Source: Sweltsa coloradensis (taxonomy: Eukaryota > Arthropoda > Insecta > Plecoptera > Chloroperlidae). From it: DNA of 64,000 nt. Position 1 is the stretch's first letter, and each line of letters opens with the position of its first letter. Positions 10,728 through 22,089 of this stretch are shown piece by piece. The DNA lies in assembly GCA_024449915.1 (NCBI GenBank), contig JAMZAV010000024.1, positions 682,001 through 746,000 on the forward strand, in the 5' to 3' direction. Position numbers and translations under genes: made by a program. Below the pieces are notes generated by a model. The model worked only from the letters and a program-made list of their open reading frames with translations. It ran no database searches and was not told where the DNA came from.

Positions 10728-11198
10728 AATGCTCTAGGTTGTAATACTTCTTGAGACGGTAAGTGTCCGGGATATAATAACCTTTATGTGCCACCTTAGG
10801 CCAACTTAGGCCTTGTCGGAGGAACATTCACGCTCTAGCTTCTAGCTTCGCAGTATCAAGTAACATCTACTCGTATGTTTTATCTATACTATTGACTGGG
10901 TAGAGGTCGCTGATGCGATACACTTGATACTCCACTGCGGAGGCCTGCTTGCTGGTACATCGTAAGCAACCGGTTACCCTGATTGAAGTATTCGTCAACG
11001 ATTTCCTAGCTCAAAAGACGAAGAAAAGTACATTTCACCTTTCTTATCCTCACATCCCATTCTTACCTGGTTACCTAGAGTTACAAGGTATAATTGCGTC
11101 TTAGCACATGACATTTTCTAAAAAGAAGTGGGTGTTTATAATTACCGGGGAACACTACCCTGTATTATCCTGTTTTTTTCCACTTTGCTATCTGTATC
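10728..11198. other. Unassigned stretch
   Basis: No gene or known repeat recognised; a short direct repeat GCCACCTTAGGCCAACTTAGG sits near 10790-10812. Confidence 0.4.
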
Positions 11199-11458
11199 AC
11201 ATTTTTGTCGCCCGTTCATCTGTCTCACGACAAAAAACGGATATTGACATGCACTGTTTTGTGGATAGTCCTCGTCAAAGAGGATAATCCAGAATGTTTT
11301 CGTTGTCCTTGAGATCAGCAGTTAGTTAGGGTCAACACCATCTAATCGGGTAATTGGGTTAACCCGGCACCTACACCAAAGGTATTTGATTGTATGGGAC
11401 ATTTCTTCGACATTCTGTTGATTGAGAAACTTCACTACTACCTATTGTGGGCACTTTT
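11199..11458 (+). repeat. Family A dispersed repeat, copy 4
   Basis: Begins at TTTTTGTCGCCCGTTCATC, then CTCACGACAAAAAACGG, GACATGCACTGTTTTGT, CCTCGTCAAAGAGGATAA, AACCCGGCACCTACACC, TTCTTCGACATTCTGTTG and CCTATTGTGGGCACT. Nearly full-length but diverged. Confidence 0.65.
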
Positions 11459-11494
11459 ATACAATTCCTTATTGAACATTATGAATATTGATAT

Positions 11495-11580
11495 CATAAA
11501 ACATTTAAGACTTTCACGGCCCGAATAAATATAAAAATAGTGTGAAACGGGTCATTTCGCGCGTCGCGCTTTATTTTGAA
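11495..11580 (+). mobile_element. Left-end fragment of the foldback element
   Basis: Matches the left end of the 40975-41274 element: AAAACATTTAAGACTTTC, CGGCCCGAATAAATA and GTGTGAAACGGGTCATTTCG. It breaks off after the GCGTCGCG word, so the inner part and right arm are absent. Confidence 0.65.
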
Positions 11581-11890
11581 ATAACAAAATTAATTGACAA
11601 TATGGAAAAATTCAATGAACAACAAATGTTGCTGTTTGTTTACATCACAGGAACCCACTTGAGTCACTGAACTCACACATACTGTTAATTAACCTACAGC
11701 TCGTTTTGTAGACCTATTAGCTAATTTGTAAGAACTTCTTGTACTTCGGTGATAAAAGCTCTATTTGCAAGTCTTGGTCGGCCAGCAAATATTTGCCTTA
11801 ATTGACGTCGTATCACTTCGTATATAAGTGTTATTAGCAGAATTGTACAGACAAGAGGAGCGAAACAGAGTAAGTTTAACAAGCACGGGG
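11581..11890. other. AT-rich unassigned stretch
   Basis: Short AT-rich spacer; nothing recognised. Confidence 0.4.
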
Positions 11891-12165
11891 GCGGGAGTAC
11901 CCAGAATAGGGAGCGAAGCTACTTAATCAACAGATTGTAGAAGAATGGTACTCATTAAGATTTGATCTCTTTTGGTGGAGGTGCCGGGTTGTAAAAGTTC
12001 CCATTTAGAGTGAGGATAGACCCCTGGGACACCGAAACTGTTCTGTTCCATTGTTGTTGAAGGGCAATAACAACCGAAAATCGCATATCTTTCGGAAGCC
12101 ATATTTAGTTTTCACCGTGAGACGTGGCACATCACGTACAGATGGACAAGAAAGTGCGCTCCCTA
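11891..12165 (-). repeat. Family A dispersed repeat, near full length, copy 5
   Basis: Minus orientation with the 3' end first: GCGGGAGTACCCAGAATAGG, GAGCGAAGCTACTTAATCAA, GGTGGAGGTGCCGGGTT, TGTTGAAGGGCAATAAC, TTTTCACCGTGAGACGTGGC and ACAGATGGACAAGAAAG. One of the copies that best defines the 3' terminus of the family. Confidence 0.7.
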
Positions 12166-14107
12166 CATAGGTCTCTGAATGAAGTACGGCAGGGAGCGGG
12201 TGGGTGCTAGTTCTGACTGTACTTATCAAGACCCTAACAACTCGGATTCGCGAACTGTCTGCAATGACGAGAAGTTATTGAAATATTGATATTGATAATT
12301 TAAAATTGGCCATTTTAATTCGTTTAATTTTAGTGCACTTATTGTGTGGGCATCCAATCGTAGATATCGATAGTATAACTAAATAAGTGACTTATTTCAA
12401 ACAATTAAATCTTGAATGCTCGTATAAAACATTTTTACTATCCATACTAACTGATGTAGAAACGTTTTGTGCCGGAGAAAATCTGGTGTAAATAAATAGC
12501 AGTTCGCGACCGCCCTCTGTATATTCCAGTCGAGGTGACTTATAGTGATCCGCGGAGACGGAAGAGGCGAGACTATAGAGCCAGCCCATTGAACAGCTGG
12601 TGCTGTGGCCGTTCCGAGTATATCACAAGCACATATGCAATTGATTCTCAAATATACCTAAGGGATCAATAATAGCAAACCTGGGATTGAATTGGCTACT
12701 GCAAGGCGCAACATATGAAGCCTTATAGTTTTATTGCTAGCAACAAATGTGTTCTTCAAGTATACGAGGGACTTATAGGTGGGACATAGAGAATTTAAAA
12801 TAATAACACGACGCAGTTGGAAGATTGGAAATAAAACCTGTGGCCCATCTGCCGTACGAACCGTGCGAGGCTTTGGACTTTGGTAACATATTCGATTCTA
12901 TTGCGTACGCAACCAATAATCTTTAATTGATATCCTTTGAGTTTAGGCACTCACAATCCAGATATTTATACGACAGTGCAGGGAATAAAAGACGACACTC
13001 TTTGTAAAATCGTAAGTGGATGGGGAAGAAAATGGTATCTTAATAAGGCTATAACCTGCGTAATAACCTTTCTTTTTAGGCTGTCGCTCGCTAAATATGA
13101 ACGTTGATGCTCATGCGTTACTAATCGAGTTGTCGCCTATTCGATACCACCCATTGTCATTGGTAGTTCTGAGGTGTTTCTTTTTCAAAGTCCCAATGCT
13201 TCAATTGAGTTCTATGAAATTCTATCACATACTCCCATTCTTATGATTACCTATCTGAAGAGGGTCACTGAAGGTACATTGATAACAATATCTTATGAGT
13301 TAGTCCTATGAAAAATATTAAAATAAGATCACAACTAGAACTGCACTGTGTATTAATTTGAATTAATATGTGTGTTCTCTATGCCGTTGGTTGAAGAAGA
13401 AAGCACTGACATGCAGAAAGCCATATCCTTGAATTTGCTGTAGTTTTACAAATTGATAATACAATTTAGACCTCTATTATTAGTCATTAAACCCCTGAAT
13501 ATCAGCATATTATAACATTGAGCATTCAATAACGGTTCATACATATTATCAATAACTCTCACTTTGTGTTTAAAATGTAATCATACAACCTTGACTTATT
13601 AAAGAAACAGCATTTTCATTAAATCCACGCACTTTAGATCTAAGATTAATCTGAAATTCAATCACTTCACCTTCTGGTTAATAAAACTCGAACTTGTTGC
13701 CATGAGATTAGATTAAAATACAATAATGTGAAGCAATTCTCTTCCTAATCAAGAGACATGTTGTGTTTTACGGATAATCACCAGTAATCTGAAACACATA
13801 TTAGCTGCCGACTCACAGACCAGCAATCTAGCTACTTGAAACGCAAACCAATTGAGATAACATATTTAATTAAGATTTATTAAGTCATTATTTAGCGATT
13901 ATCTTTGATTTCAATTGCATAACGTTCATATACTGCTTGCTGTTGAATTTTTAACTGCTCAATTGCACTGGTCATAAATCACGTGTATGTACGTAGGCTA
14001 CAATTGTTTATATCGCTGTATGTGTTGTTAGTAGATTTAACGACGTGGTATAATTTGCAATCAAACGACGACACATCAACAGGCACCGGTTTGAGAGTAC
14101 TTAAAAT
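12166..14107. other. Unassigned AT-rich stretch
   Basis: About 1.9 kb without a recognised gene, array or tRNA-like box. Two overlapping minus-strand frames near 12392-12651 (65 and 84 codons) show no known motif. Confidence 0.4.
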
Positions 14108-14283
14108 TGTGTAGGTGCCAGTTTGATCAAAATTACCCTTTCCGGTAAGGCTAGCCCTAGCCACCCCGGCCCTGCATGACCCTCATGCAGGGATAAAAGC
14201 ATCATCCTTGTTGAAGGGTTATGTCAGCATAAAGAACGAGACACACGCACAGACGGACGGACAGAAAAGTTGTGCATAGGGGA
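14108..14283 (-). repeat. Family A dispersed repeat, copy 6
   Basis: Clear landmarks are CCTTGTTGAAGGGTTATG, GAGACACACGCACAGACG and GACGGACAGAAAAG. The left part (GTAGGTGCCAGTTTGATC) is a diverged counterpart of GGTGGAGGTGCCGGGT. The 61-codon frame at 13979-14164 overlaps this repeat and is discounted. Confidence 0.55.
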
Positions 14284-15187
14284 TCTTCGCTACACCGAAT
14301 TTTATACATTCTTTCAACGAGAAAATGGTTGATTAAGAGTTGTACACAACGCATAATTAAGAGGTAAGTATTGTTGTTAGTCTGTATGATATCAGCTGTA
14401 CAGAATGCTTATTTCGGGAAAAAGACTCATCTTCGTCATATTTTAATAAATATTTCATAAGACATTTTACAATGTTGTTTTAAATAAGTTATTAAAGAGT
14501 ACTCACATTGTAATGTGCAGTCCATGGCAACGCACCATACACCAGTAGGACAGTGTAATATATAGATGATGAGGAACTTTCTGAGGCACGGCAGATGTTA
14601 CCTCATTTATAAAGTTTTCTATCTTTGACAGGACATCTCTTTTGCAAAACGCGATAGAGAACCGTTAGTATCTCATTGTTAAGCTGATTGTTGTGTATAT
14701 AGAATATGACTTATTACATGCTTCTGGCGACTAGGGGAGTATACTATTAACGACAGATGATTCCCATTAGCTATAAATAATAGTATTAGCCTGTAAGAAA
14801 TGTATCGTTGAGATGTATAGCAATAATCAAGGCAGATCTCTTAGCAACGATGAGGAGGAGATCCGTTGGTTTCTTAGGGATTAGTTAGAGCTTAATTTGG
14901 TAATAATTCGTTCGAGTTCCGGCGTCGTTGTATGAGCAGCTTATCTCTTGGCAAATGTAGAAGACTTAGTTTAGATTTATCGCAGGGAGCAGAGAATTAG
15001 CCAAACTAATCCCTTAAGGCAAAAAATACAACCAATGTTGCTAAGGAGATGGTTTGGTTCGAGGCCTTTGGGCAATTATGTGATAACTTTTAGTCAAAAC
15101 GACACGACAAGTCAGTATGAATAAGACGTTATATAGGAAGTGCGCTGCATGTTGTATTTACAGGATAATTGTTTTAGGGAGCCAATC
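14284..15187. other. Unassigned stretch
   Basis: AT-rich. A weak B-box-like GTTCGAGTTCCGGC occurs near 14912. No other structure recognised. Confidence 0.4.
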
Positions 15188-15452
15188 TCCCCTATATGTA
15201 TAACTTTTCACTCCATTCCTCGTGTGTCACGTCTCAAGATAAAAAAAAAATGGCCTCCGATTAACATGCGGCATTTTTTTACAGTATTCTTCAATAAGGA
15301 TGTTTTATTAATATTTTTCGTGATCCTTTAGGTCAGAAGGACAGAGCTATGCTAAATAGTGGATTTATAAACCCGGCACCACCACCAAAATAGATCGATG
15401 CCTGATAAGGTTTTATGTGTGTGTGTATCATTCTTTGACAATCTGTTGGTAA
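15188..15452 (+). repeat. Family A dispersed repeat, copy 7
   Basis: CCCTATATGTATAACTTTTC, CGTGTGTCACGTCTCAAG, CCGATTAACATGCGGC, AACCCGGCACCACCACC and TTCTTTGACAATCTGTTGG appear in family order. A (GT)n tract sits at about 15415-15427. Confidence 0.65.
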
Positions 15453-16587
15453 TGAAATCTATGTTTTAGTAAGAATTTAAATCATACTGTACATGTGACT
15501 GTATCTGATGATACCTATTGAATATCCCCTTTGGGCCTTTAATATGACATTTGAAAAGTAAAAGGAATAACATATATGTTATAGTGTGTGTTTGTCACTC
15601 TCTTCCTTTCACTGTTGAGTATAGAGTTTGTAAATTGCTCTTACCTTTTAATAATCTCATTACTCACTTCCTAGAAGATATGTTGAGACGCGCGCTCAAA
15701 GAGCCGTCTATAACGTTAGACTCTGACAAACGAACTTCATTCTACCCACGGACAAGTTAAGTTCAGAAAATAATGGAACGGCATGATTGAAAGCGTCTTC
15801 TAGGGGAGATAATGGGTGTAGGTGCTTGGCCCCAACTTGTCCGAAACTGAAGTTATATTTGAGTTGCGTCTTGCGGCAGTTTTACTTGCCTGTCCGCTTT
15901 GTGTGGGCTTTTTGTAGGCGTTGCCAGATGAGCGTATTTGACTTACATTCTAAAAAATTGAAAGTGCGATTTTCACGAGACATATTTCTTCAATAATGCC
16001 AAAATAACGTGGCAGTTCAAAAGTTTTCGAAGGATTCCTAAAGTTTACATCAAGGTTGGTTGTTTTTTTCTTCAGAGAAAATCCCAAAAATTAAAGTTTC
16101 AAAATTTCGTTTTAATATGGAATACAAATTACTTTATGAATTTTGTGATGCTTAGGGGAGCTTACTGAAAAGTGAAAACAATTTCATGTGAATAATAGTT
16201 GTGTGATTGTAAATGGTGTGTGTGCCTTGCGATGCACCACAAAAAGGAGTATCACTGCCAACCAAAATTGAAACCATAGGATATTTTGTCTAGTTTCAGC
16301 TTTTATTTCTTCAGAGGCATCCTATATCACACACCAAACTGTCACTGCTTTTATTTCTTCAGAGGCATCCTAAGTATTGTCTGTCGTGCATTTAATTATT
16401 GTAGACGAGTTACTAACTTTCGCACCCCTCACTCACCCCACCACAACTTTCACACATAACAGATGAAGTATACGGGGAAAAACTTAAAGAAAATGTTGAA
16501 TTACATATTTATTCTTTATCAACATAAATAAAAAAACTAAACTTGCTCCTTACAGAAAATATATAATGCTGTATAGGGCCTATAGCT
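15453..16587. other. Unassigned stretch with a 26-bp direct repeat
   Basis: A direct repeat beginning GCTTTTATTTCTTCAGAGGC lies at 16299-16324 and 16347-16372, separated by 22 bases. Two adjacent plus-strand frames (15551-15760, 15787-15996; 69 codons each) are unrecognised and have no clear splice sites. Confidence 0.4.
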
Positions 16588-16970
<383 letters not shown>

Positions 16971-17046
16971 TATTTTATGCTGATATAATGCAAAAAGCAT
17001 TAACAGGTTATTGAGGACCAGTGAATTCATGTAAAATAAATGAACT

Positions 17047-18455
17047 GCATCCAACAAAATGACTAGGATGCTGGATTCTAATTAAATTTGTTCCCCTTTA
17101 TAATAATATACCAACTGAACTATATCTTGTGATCGATATTATACTTGGTACAATAATATAAACTTTTTAACTACTATTCCTGGACGAATCGAACAAAATG
17201 GCTAGGGAGGTGGAAGCTAATTGAATGTGTTCCCCTTAATAATAATATACCAACTGAACTAGCATGTAATTGATATTTCTCTTGGTACAATAATGTAAAT
17301 ATTTTAACACTACTATTCCTAGACGCACCCAACAAAATGGCTAGAATGCAGGATTCTAATAAAATTTGTTCGCCTTAATAATAATTACCAAATGAACTAC
17401 CTTGTGATCGATAATATACTTGGTACAATAATGTAAAAAATTACACTACTATTCCTAGTCTCATCTAACAAAATGGCCAGAAGCTGGATCTAATTGAATG
17501 TGTTTCCCTTAATAATAAATAACCAACCGAACTACCTTGTGATCGATATTATACTTGGTGCAATAATATAAAGTTTTTACACTACTATTCCTGAACGCAT
17601 CCAACAAAATGGCTAGGATGCTGGATTCTATTTGAATGTGTTCTCGATTTGTTTAGTCGGAAAACACTCCCGAAGGTGTAATTGTTATTATTTACTACAA
17701 TTCAGAAATTAAAATTTTTAGTTGTTTAGTTGGTTGGGGCGGACTTTTTTAATTTCTGAATTGTAGTAAATAATATCTATTTAAATGTGTTCCCCTTAAT
17801 AATAATTAGCCAACCGAAGTAACTTGTGGTCGATAATATACTTGATACAATTAACGAAAGTTTTTACACAACTATCTTTAGACGCATAAAACAAAATGGC
17901 TAGGAATCTGGATTCTTTTGTACCCCTAATAATAATATAACAGTTGAACTACCGTTTGATCGATATTACAATAGTTACAATAATGTAAACATTTGACACT
18001 ACTATTCGTAGACGCATCCAACAAAAGGCTAGGATGCTGGATTCTAATAAAATGTGTTGCCCTTTATAATAATAAACCAATTAACTATCTTGTGATCGAT
18101 ATTACAAATTGGTACAATAATAAAAAGTTTTTACACTACTTTTCCAAGACACCTCCAACAAAATGGCTAGGAAGCTGGATTCTAGTTGAATGTGTTTCCC
18201 TTAATAATAATTAACCAACCGAACTACCTTGTGATTGATGATATAATTGGTACAATAATATAAAGTATTTACACTAATATTCCTAGACGCATTCAACAAA
18301 ATGGCTAGTAAGCTGTTTTCTAATTGAATGTGTTCCCCTTAATAATAATAATAATATACCAACTGAACTACCTAGTGATCGATAATATACCTGGTACAAT
18401 AATATTAACTTTTTACACTACTATTCCTAGACCCATCTAACCAAATAACTAGCAG
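17047..18455 (-). repeat. 140-bp satellite, block 2 (inverted orientation)
   Basis: About ten units of the same satellite read in the opposite direction: GCATCCAACAAAATGRCTAGG, CTGGATTCTAATT, TGTTCCCCTTAATAATAATA and GTGATCGATATTATACTTGG recur at about 135-140-base steps (unit starts near 17047, 17190, 17330, 17465, 17600, 17885, 18015, 18155, 18290, 18430). One unit carries a foldback insertion at 17644-17775. Unit identity is moderate, so the block is not freshly amplified. Confidence 0.9.
17644..17775. mobile_element. Foldback insertion, deleted relative of the 40.3 kb tRNA-like pair
   Basis: Shares AAACACTCCCGAAGGTGTAA, TACTACAATTCAGAAATT and GGTTGGGGCGGACT with 40262-40560. The arms ATTATTTACTACAATTCAG (from 17687) and CTGAATTGTAGTAAATAAT (to 17774) are inverted copies. 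The tRNA-like heads are missing. It is flanked by a 17-base direct repeat differing at one position (TCTATTTGAATGTGTTC at 17627-17643, TCTATTTAAATGTGTTC at 17776-17792). The repeat is satellite sequence, so it is either a target-site duplication or part of two units. Confidence 0.65.
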
Positions 18456-18597
18456 TTTGTGGAAGGTCGAATGTATGAAATATGTAAGGTTATGAAAGAA
18501 TGAAATGTATCTACAATAATAATTTTAAAAAAAAAAGATATAGATATTTTATTCACTTTGACTAGTACAATGTACAAGTATTAAAAAATATATATAT

Positions 18598-20880
18598 TAT
18601 TATTATTATTATTATTACACATTCAATTACAATCCAGCTTCCTAGCCATTTTGATGGATGCGTCTAGGAATAGTAGTGTAAAATATTGACACTTATTGTA
18701 CCAAGTGTAATATCGATCACAAGTTAGTTCAGTTGGTATATTATTATTAAGGTGATCAAATTTAATTAAAATCCAGCTTTCTAGCTATTTTGTTGGATGC
18801 TTCCAGGAGTAGTAGTGTAAATTTTTTATATTTTTGTACTAAGTATACTATCGATCACAAGGTAGTCCAGTTTGTTAATTATTATTAAGGGAACACATTC
18901 AATTACAATCCAGCTTCCTAGTCATTTTGTTGGTAGCGTCTAGGAAAAGTGGTGTAAAAAATTCATATTATTTCACCAAGTGTTATATCGATTACATGGT
19001 AGTTTGGTTGGTTAATTATTATTAAGGGAACACATTCAATTACAATCCAGCTTCCTAGTCATTTTGTTGGTAGCGTCTAGGAAAAGTAGCGTAAAATTTT
19101 TACATTATTGTACCAAGTGAAATATTGATCACAAGATAGTTCAGTTGGTACTGTATTTTTAAGGGGAACACATTTAAAAAGAATCCAGCTTTTTAGCCTT
19201 TTTGTCGAATGCGTCCAGAAATGGTGGTGAATTTTTTTACATTATTGTAACAAGTGTATTATCGTCACAGTAGTTCGTTGTTAATTATTATTAAGGGGAA
19301 CAAATTTAACTTACAGTATCCTAGCCATTTTGTTGGATGCGTTTTGGAATAGTATTGTAAAATATTTACATTATTGTACCAAGTGTAATATTGATCACAA
19401 GATAGTTAAGTTGGTATATTATTACTAACGGCAACACATTCAATTAGAATACAGCTTTCTAGCTATTTTGTTGAATGCGTCTAGGAATAGTAGCGTGAAA
19501 AATTTATATTATTGTACCAAGTAACGATCGCAAGGAAGTTCGGTTGGCTAATTATAATTAAGAGGAACACATATAATTAGAATCCAGCTTCCTAGCCATT
19601 TTGTTGGATGCGTCTAGGAATAGTAGCGTAACATTTTTACATTATTGTACCAAGTGTAAATCGATCACAAGATAGTTCAGTTGGTATTTTTTTTTGTTAA
19701 GGGGGAACACATTTAATTAGATTCCAGCTTCCTTGCCATTTAGTGGGATGCATCAAGGTATAGTTGAGAATTTTGTTTACATTATTGTAACAAGTGTATT
19801 TTCGATCACACGGTAGTTCAGTTGTTATTTTATTATTAATGGGAACAAATTTAATTTCCAGCATCCTAGCCATTTTGTTGGATGCGTCTAGGAATAGTTG
19901 TGAAAAATATTAACATTATTGTACCATGTGTAATATCGATCACAAGATAGTTCAGTTGGTTTATTATTTTTAAGGGGAACACATTCAATTAAAATCCAAC
20001 TTCCTAGCTATTTTGTTGGATGCGTCCAGGAATAGTAATGTAAATTTTTTGTATTTTTGTATTAAGTATATTTTCGATCACGAGGTAGTTCGGTTTGTTA
20101 ATTATTATAAGGGGAACACATTCAATTAGAATCCAGATTTCTAGCCATTTTGTTGGATGCGTCTTGGAATAGTAGTGTACAAACTTTAATATTTGTGTGG
20201 CTAGTTGGCCTTGTTGTTAGCGTATTTGCTTCCAATGCAGAAGGTCTAGGGTTCGATTCCCGCTCAAGTCAGAAGTTTTTTAGCTTCTGATTTGGACTTA
20301 AGTCCATCAGTTCTTGTCTTAGGAGTTTGTAAACGGTGACTTTGGAGCCGTCCTAGCAACGAAGCACATAATAAATTCAGAGTTGTTCTGAATCGGCCTT
20401 GTTGATTCTGGCGTTGATTCGCGGGTGTTCGTACTGTCCATACCACTGATTGCTATATTTCCTATTAAAAATATCGATCTTTGGTTGGTTATCGCTCACT
20501 CGTCGATTGCGTTGGGGCCTACAGGGTAGGCTTAGTCGCTTTGATTTACTGTCCCCCACTGAAAATCAGTTTATAACTCAGTGGGTAGACTCTAAATACA
20601 TTTTTTTTTTTTTTTTTTTTAATTATTATTGTACCAAGTGTAATATCGATCACAAGGTAGCTCGGTTGGGTTATTTTATATTAAGGGCAACACATTCAAT
20701 TAGAATCCAGCTTCCTAGCCATTTTGTTGGATGCGTCTAGAAATAGTAATGTACAAACTTTATATTATTGTACCAAGTGTAATATTGATCACAAGATAGT
20801 TCATTTGGTATATTATTATTAAGGGGAACACATTTAATTAGAATACATCTTTCTAGCCATTTTTTTGGATGCGTCAAGGT
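18598..20880 (+). repeat. 140-bp satellite, block 3 (plus orientation)
   Basis: About fourteen units in the same orientation as block 1. The word TAGCCATTTTGTTGGATGCG or a variant recurs near 18640, 18784, 18919, 19056, 19193, 19321, 19463, 19594, 19733, 19868, 20007, 20145, 20717 and 20857. Adjacent units at 18887 and 19022 share private variants (CTAGTCATTTTGTTGGTAGC), which shows local duplication. A family C SINE interrupts the array at 20195-20620. Confidence 0.92.
20195..20620 (+). repeat. tRNA-derived SINE, family C copy 1, inserted in the satellite
   Basis: Starts GTGTGGCTAGTTGGCCTTG (A-box region), with a clean B box TCTAGGGTTCGATTCCCGC at about 20246-20264, a body of about 300 bases, and the shared end CTGAAAATCAGTTTATAACTCAGTGGGTAG (two adjacent words), followed by T20 at 20601-20620. 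The satellite unit is broken at ACTTTAATATT and resumes at ATTATTGTACC, so insertion came after satellite formation. Copies 2 and 3 lie at 54590 and 61465. Apparent frames inside are not genes. Confidence 0.85.
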
Positions 20881-20925
20881 TTCTGTTACTGTAGAACATT
20901 TGTTCTAGCATTCAATCCCACAAAA

Positions 20926-21148
20926 CCCATAAACAATAGCCCATAACCCAATCCCCATTACGCATTACCCATAATCTATTACCTTTTACCCATTACCTAT
21001 AACTCATCACCCCCACCCATCACTCGTTAGCCAATACCTATATCCCATCACACATTACATTTTACCCTTGTACCCTGAACCCATTACCCTTGTACCCAGA
21101 ACTCTTAACCAGAACCAAGAACCCATAACCCATAACCTAACCTATAAG
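20926..21148 (+). repeat. Degenerate CCCATNA heptamer array
   Basis: About thirty heptamer-like words such as CCCATAA, CCCATTA and CCCATCA, some spaced by other bases, ending CCCATAACCCATAACCTAAC. It resembles a degenerate short-word telomere-type repeat, but exact CCTAA pentamers (the usual insect telomere word) are rare, so I call it a simple repeat. Confidence 0.75.
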
Positions 21149-21727
21149 TCCAGAAAGTTGTCGAGCTTGCTCTGTCGTGTGTATAGACTCATAGAGCGAG
21201 ACAGGAATGATCTCAACTCTCTCAGGCAAGCTAATCAATTGACTTACGAACCGTCTGTAGAGAGGGAAAGGGTTGCTAATTCGCAAGGCAGAGCACTTAG
21301 AGAACTTGTCGATCAACATGGCAAGTAAATAGAAAATAGAATTAGCAAGACAAGAAGTGCATGATACCTCTTACACCGGAAGCTGTTAATTTGTTAATTA
21401 ATACATTAAAACTTAACTTACAAGAAGATGTAAGTTCGCTATTATGTCCTGCGCTGACGCGTTTGATGTTGGACGAAAGATGACTCTGGAGGGTGTACCT
21501 AGGGGAATTTTAGCTTTATAAAGAAAACTATGGTTGGCGTTGAGTTGGCTCTCCTTTGTTATGAATAAGGGTCAAATGTTCCCTATTGATAGATTGTGAT
21601 TGTAAATAATTAGTTCGTGCATAAGTTTGCATATCAACGATGATGTCAAGTTCTGTATACGGATATTATAATTAATTTACAGTTCAATTGACTTACATTA
21701 TGTTCGTGGGAGGTATTTGATTGGTGT
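21149..21727. other. Unassigned stretch
   Basis: A plus-strand frame continues out of the heptamer array to 21328. Its later part (ERDRNDLNSLRQANQ) looks charged and protein-like and ends GGCAAG before TAAAT, but no family is recognised and no acceptor is evident. Confidence 0.3.
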
Positions 21728-21825
21728 GCGAAGCCCCTTTCCTTACTTTCATGCGTCTGTACGAGTGCCGTGTCTCACGATGAAAACCTAGCTCGAGCTC
21801 AGATTGCATGCATTTTCTTGGTTGA
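21728..21825 (+). repeat. Family A dispersed repeat, 5' fragment, copy 8
   Basis: GCGAAGCCCCTTTCCTTAC, ATGCGTCTGTACGAGTG, CGTGTCTCACGATGAAAACC and TTGCATGCATTTTCTTGG follow the first third of the family. It ends where the 26-bp array begins. Confidence 0.55.
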
Positions 21826-21837
21826 CCATGGCCATGA

Positions 21838-22089
21838 CCTCTGGGTTTATAATGTAGGAATGGCCTCTGGGTTTATAATGAAGGAGTGGCCTCTGGGTTT
21901 ATAATGTAGGAATGGCCTCTGGGTTTATAATGTAGGAATGTTGTCTGGGTTTATAATGTAGGAATGGCCTCTGGGTTTATAATGTAGGAATGGCCTCTGG
22001 GTTTATAATGTAGGAATGGCCTCTGGGTTTATAATGTAGGAATGGCCTCTGGGTTTATAATGTAGGAATGGCCTCTGGGTTTGTAATTA
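21838..22089 (+). repeat. 26-bp minisatellite, about 9.6 copies
   Basis: Unit CCTCTGGGTTTATAATGTAG plus GAATGG. Copy 2 has AAGGAGTGG in place of TAGGAATGG and one junction reads TTGTCTGGG; the rest are identical, ending in a diverged partial copy (GGGTTTGTAATTATTCC). It abuts the family A fragment, whose ACCATGGCCATGACC may have seeded it. Confidence 0.95.

Noticed and set aside
20926..21148. Internal telomeric repeat
   Set aside because: The dominant word is a CCCATNA heptamer, not the insect TTAGG/CCTAA pentamer; only one or two CCTAA words occur at the end.
21143..21328. Charged helical peptide (ERDRNDLNSLRQANQ) as an exon
   Set aside because: The frame runs out of a simple repeat and there is no acceptor; the ending GGCAAG/TAAAT is not a donor.
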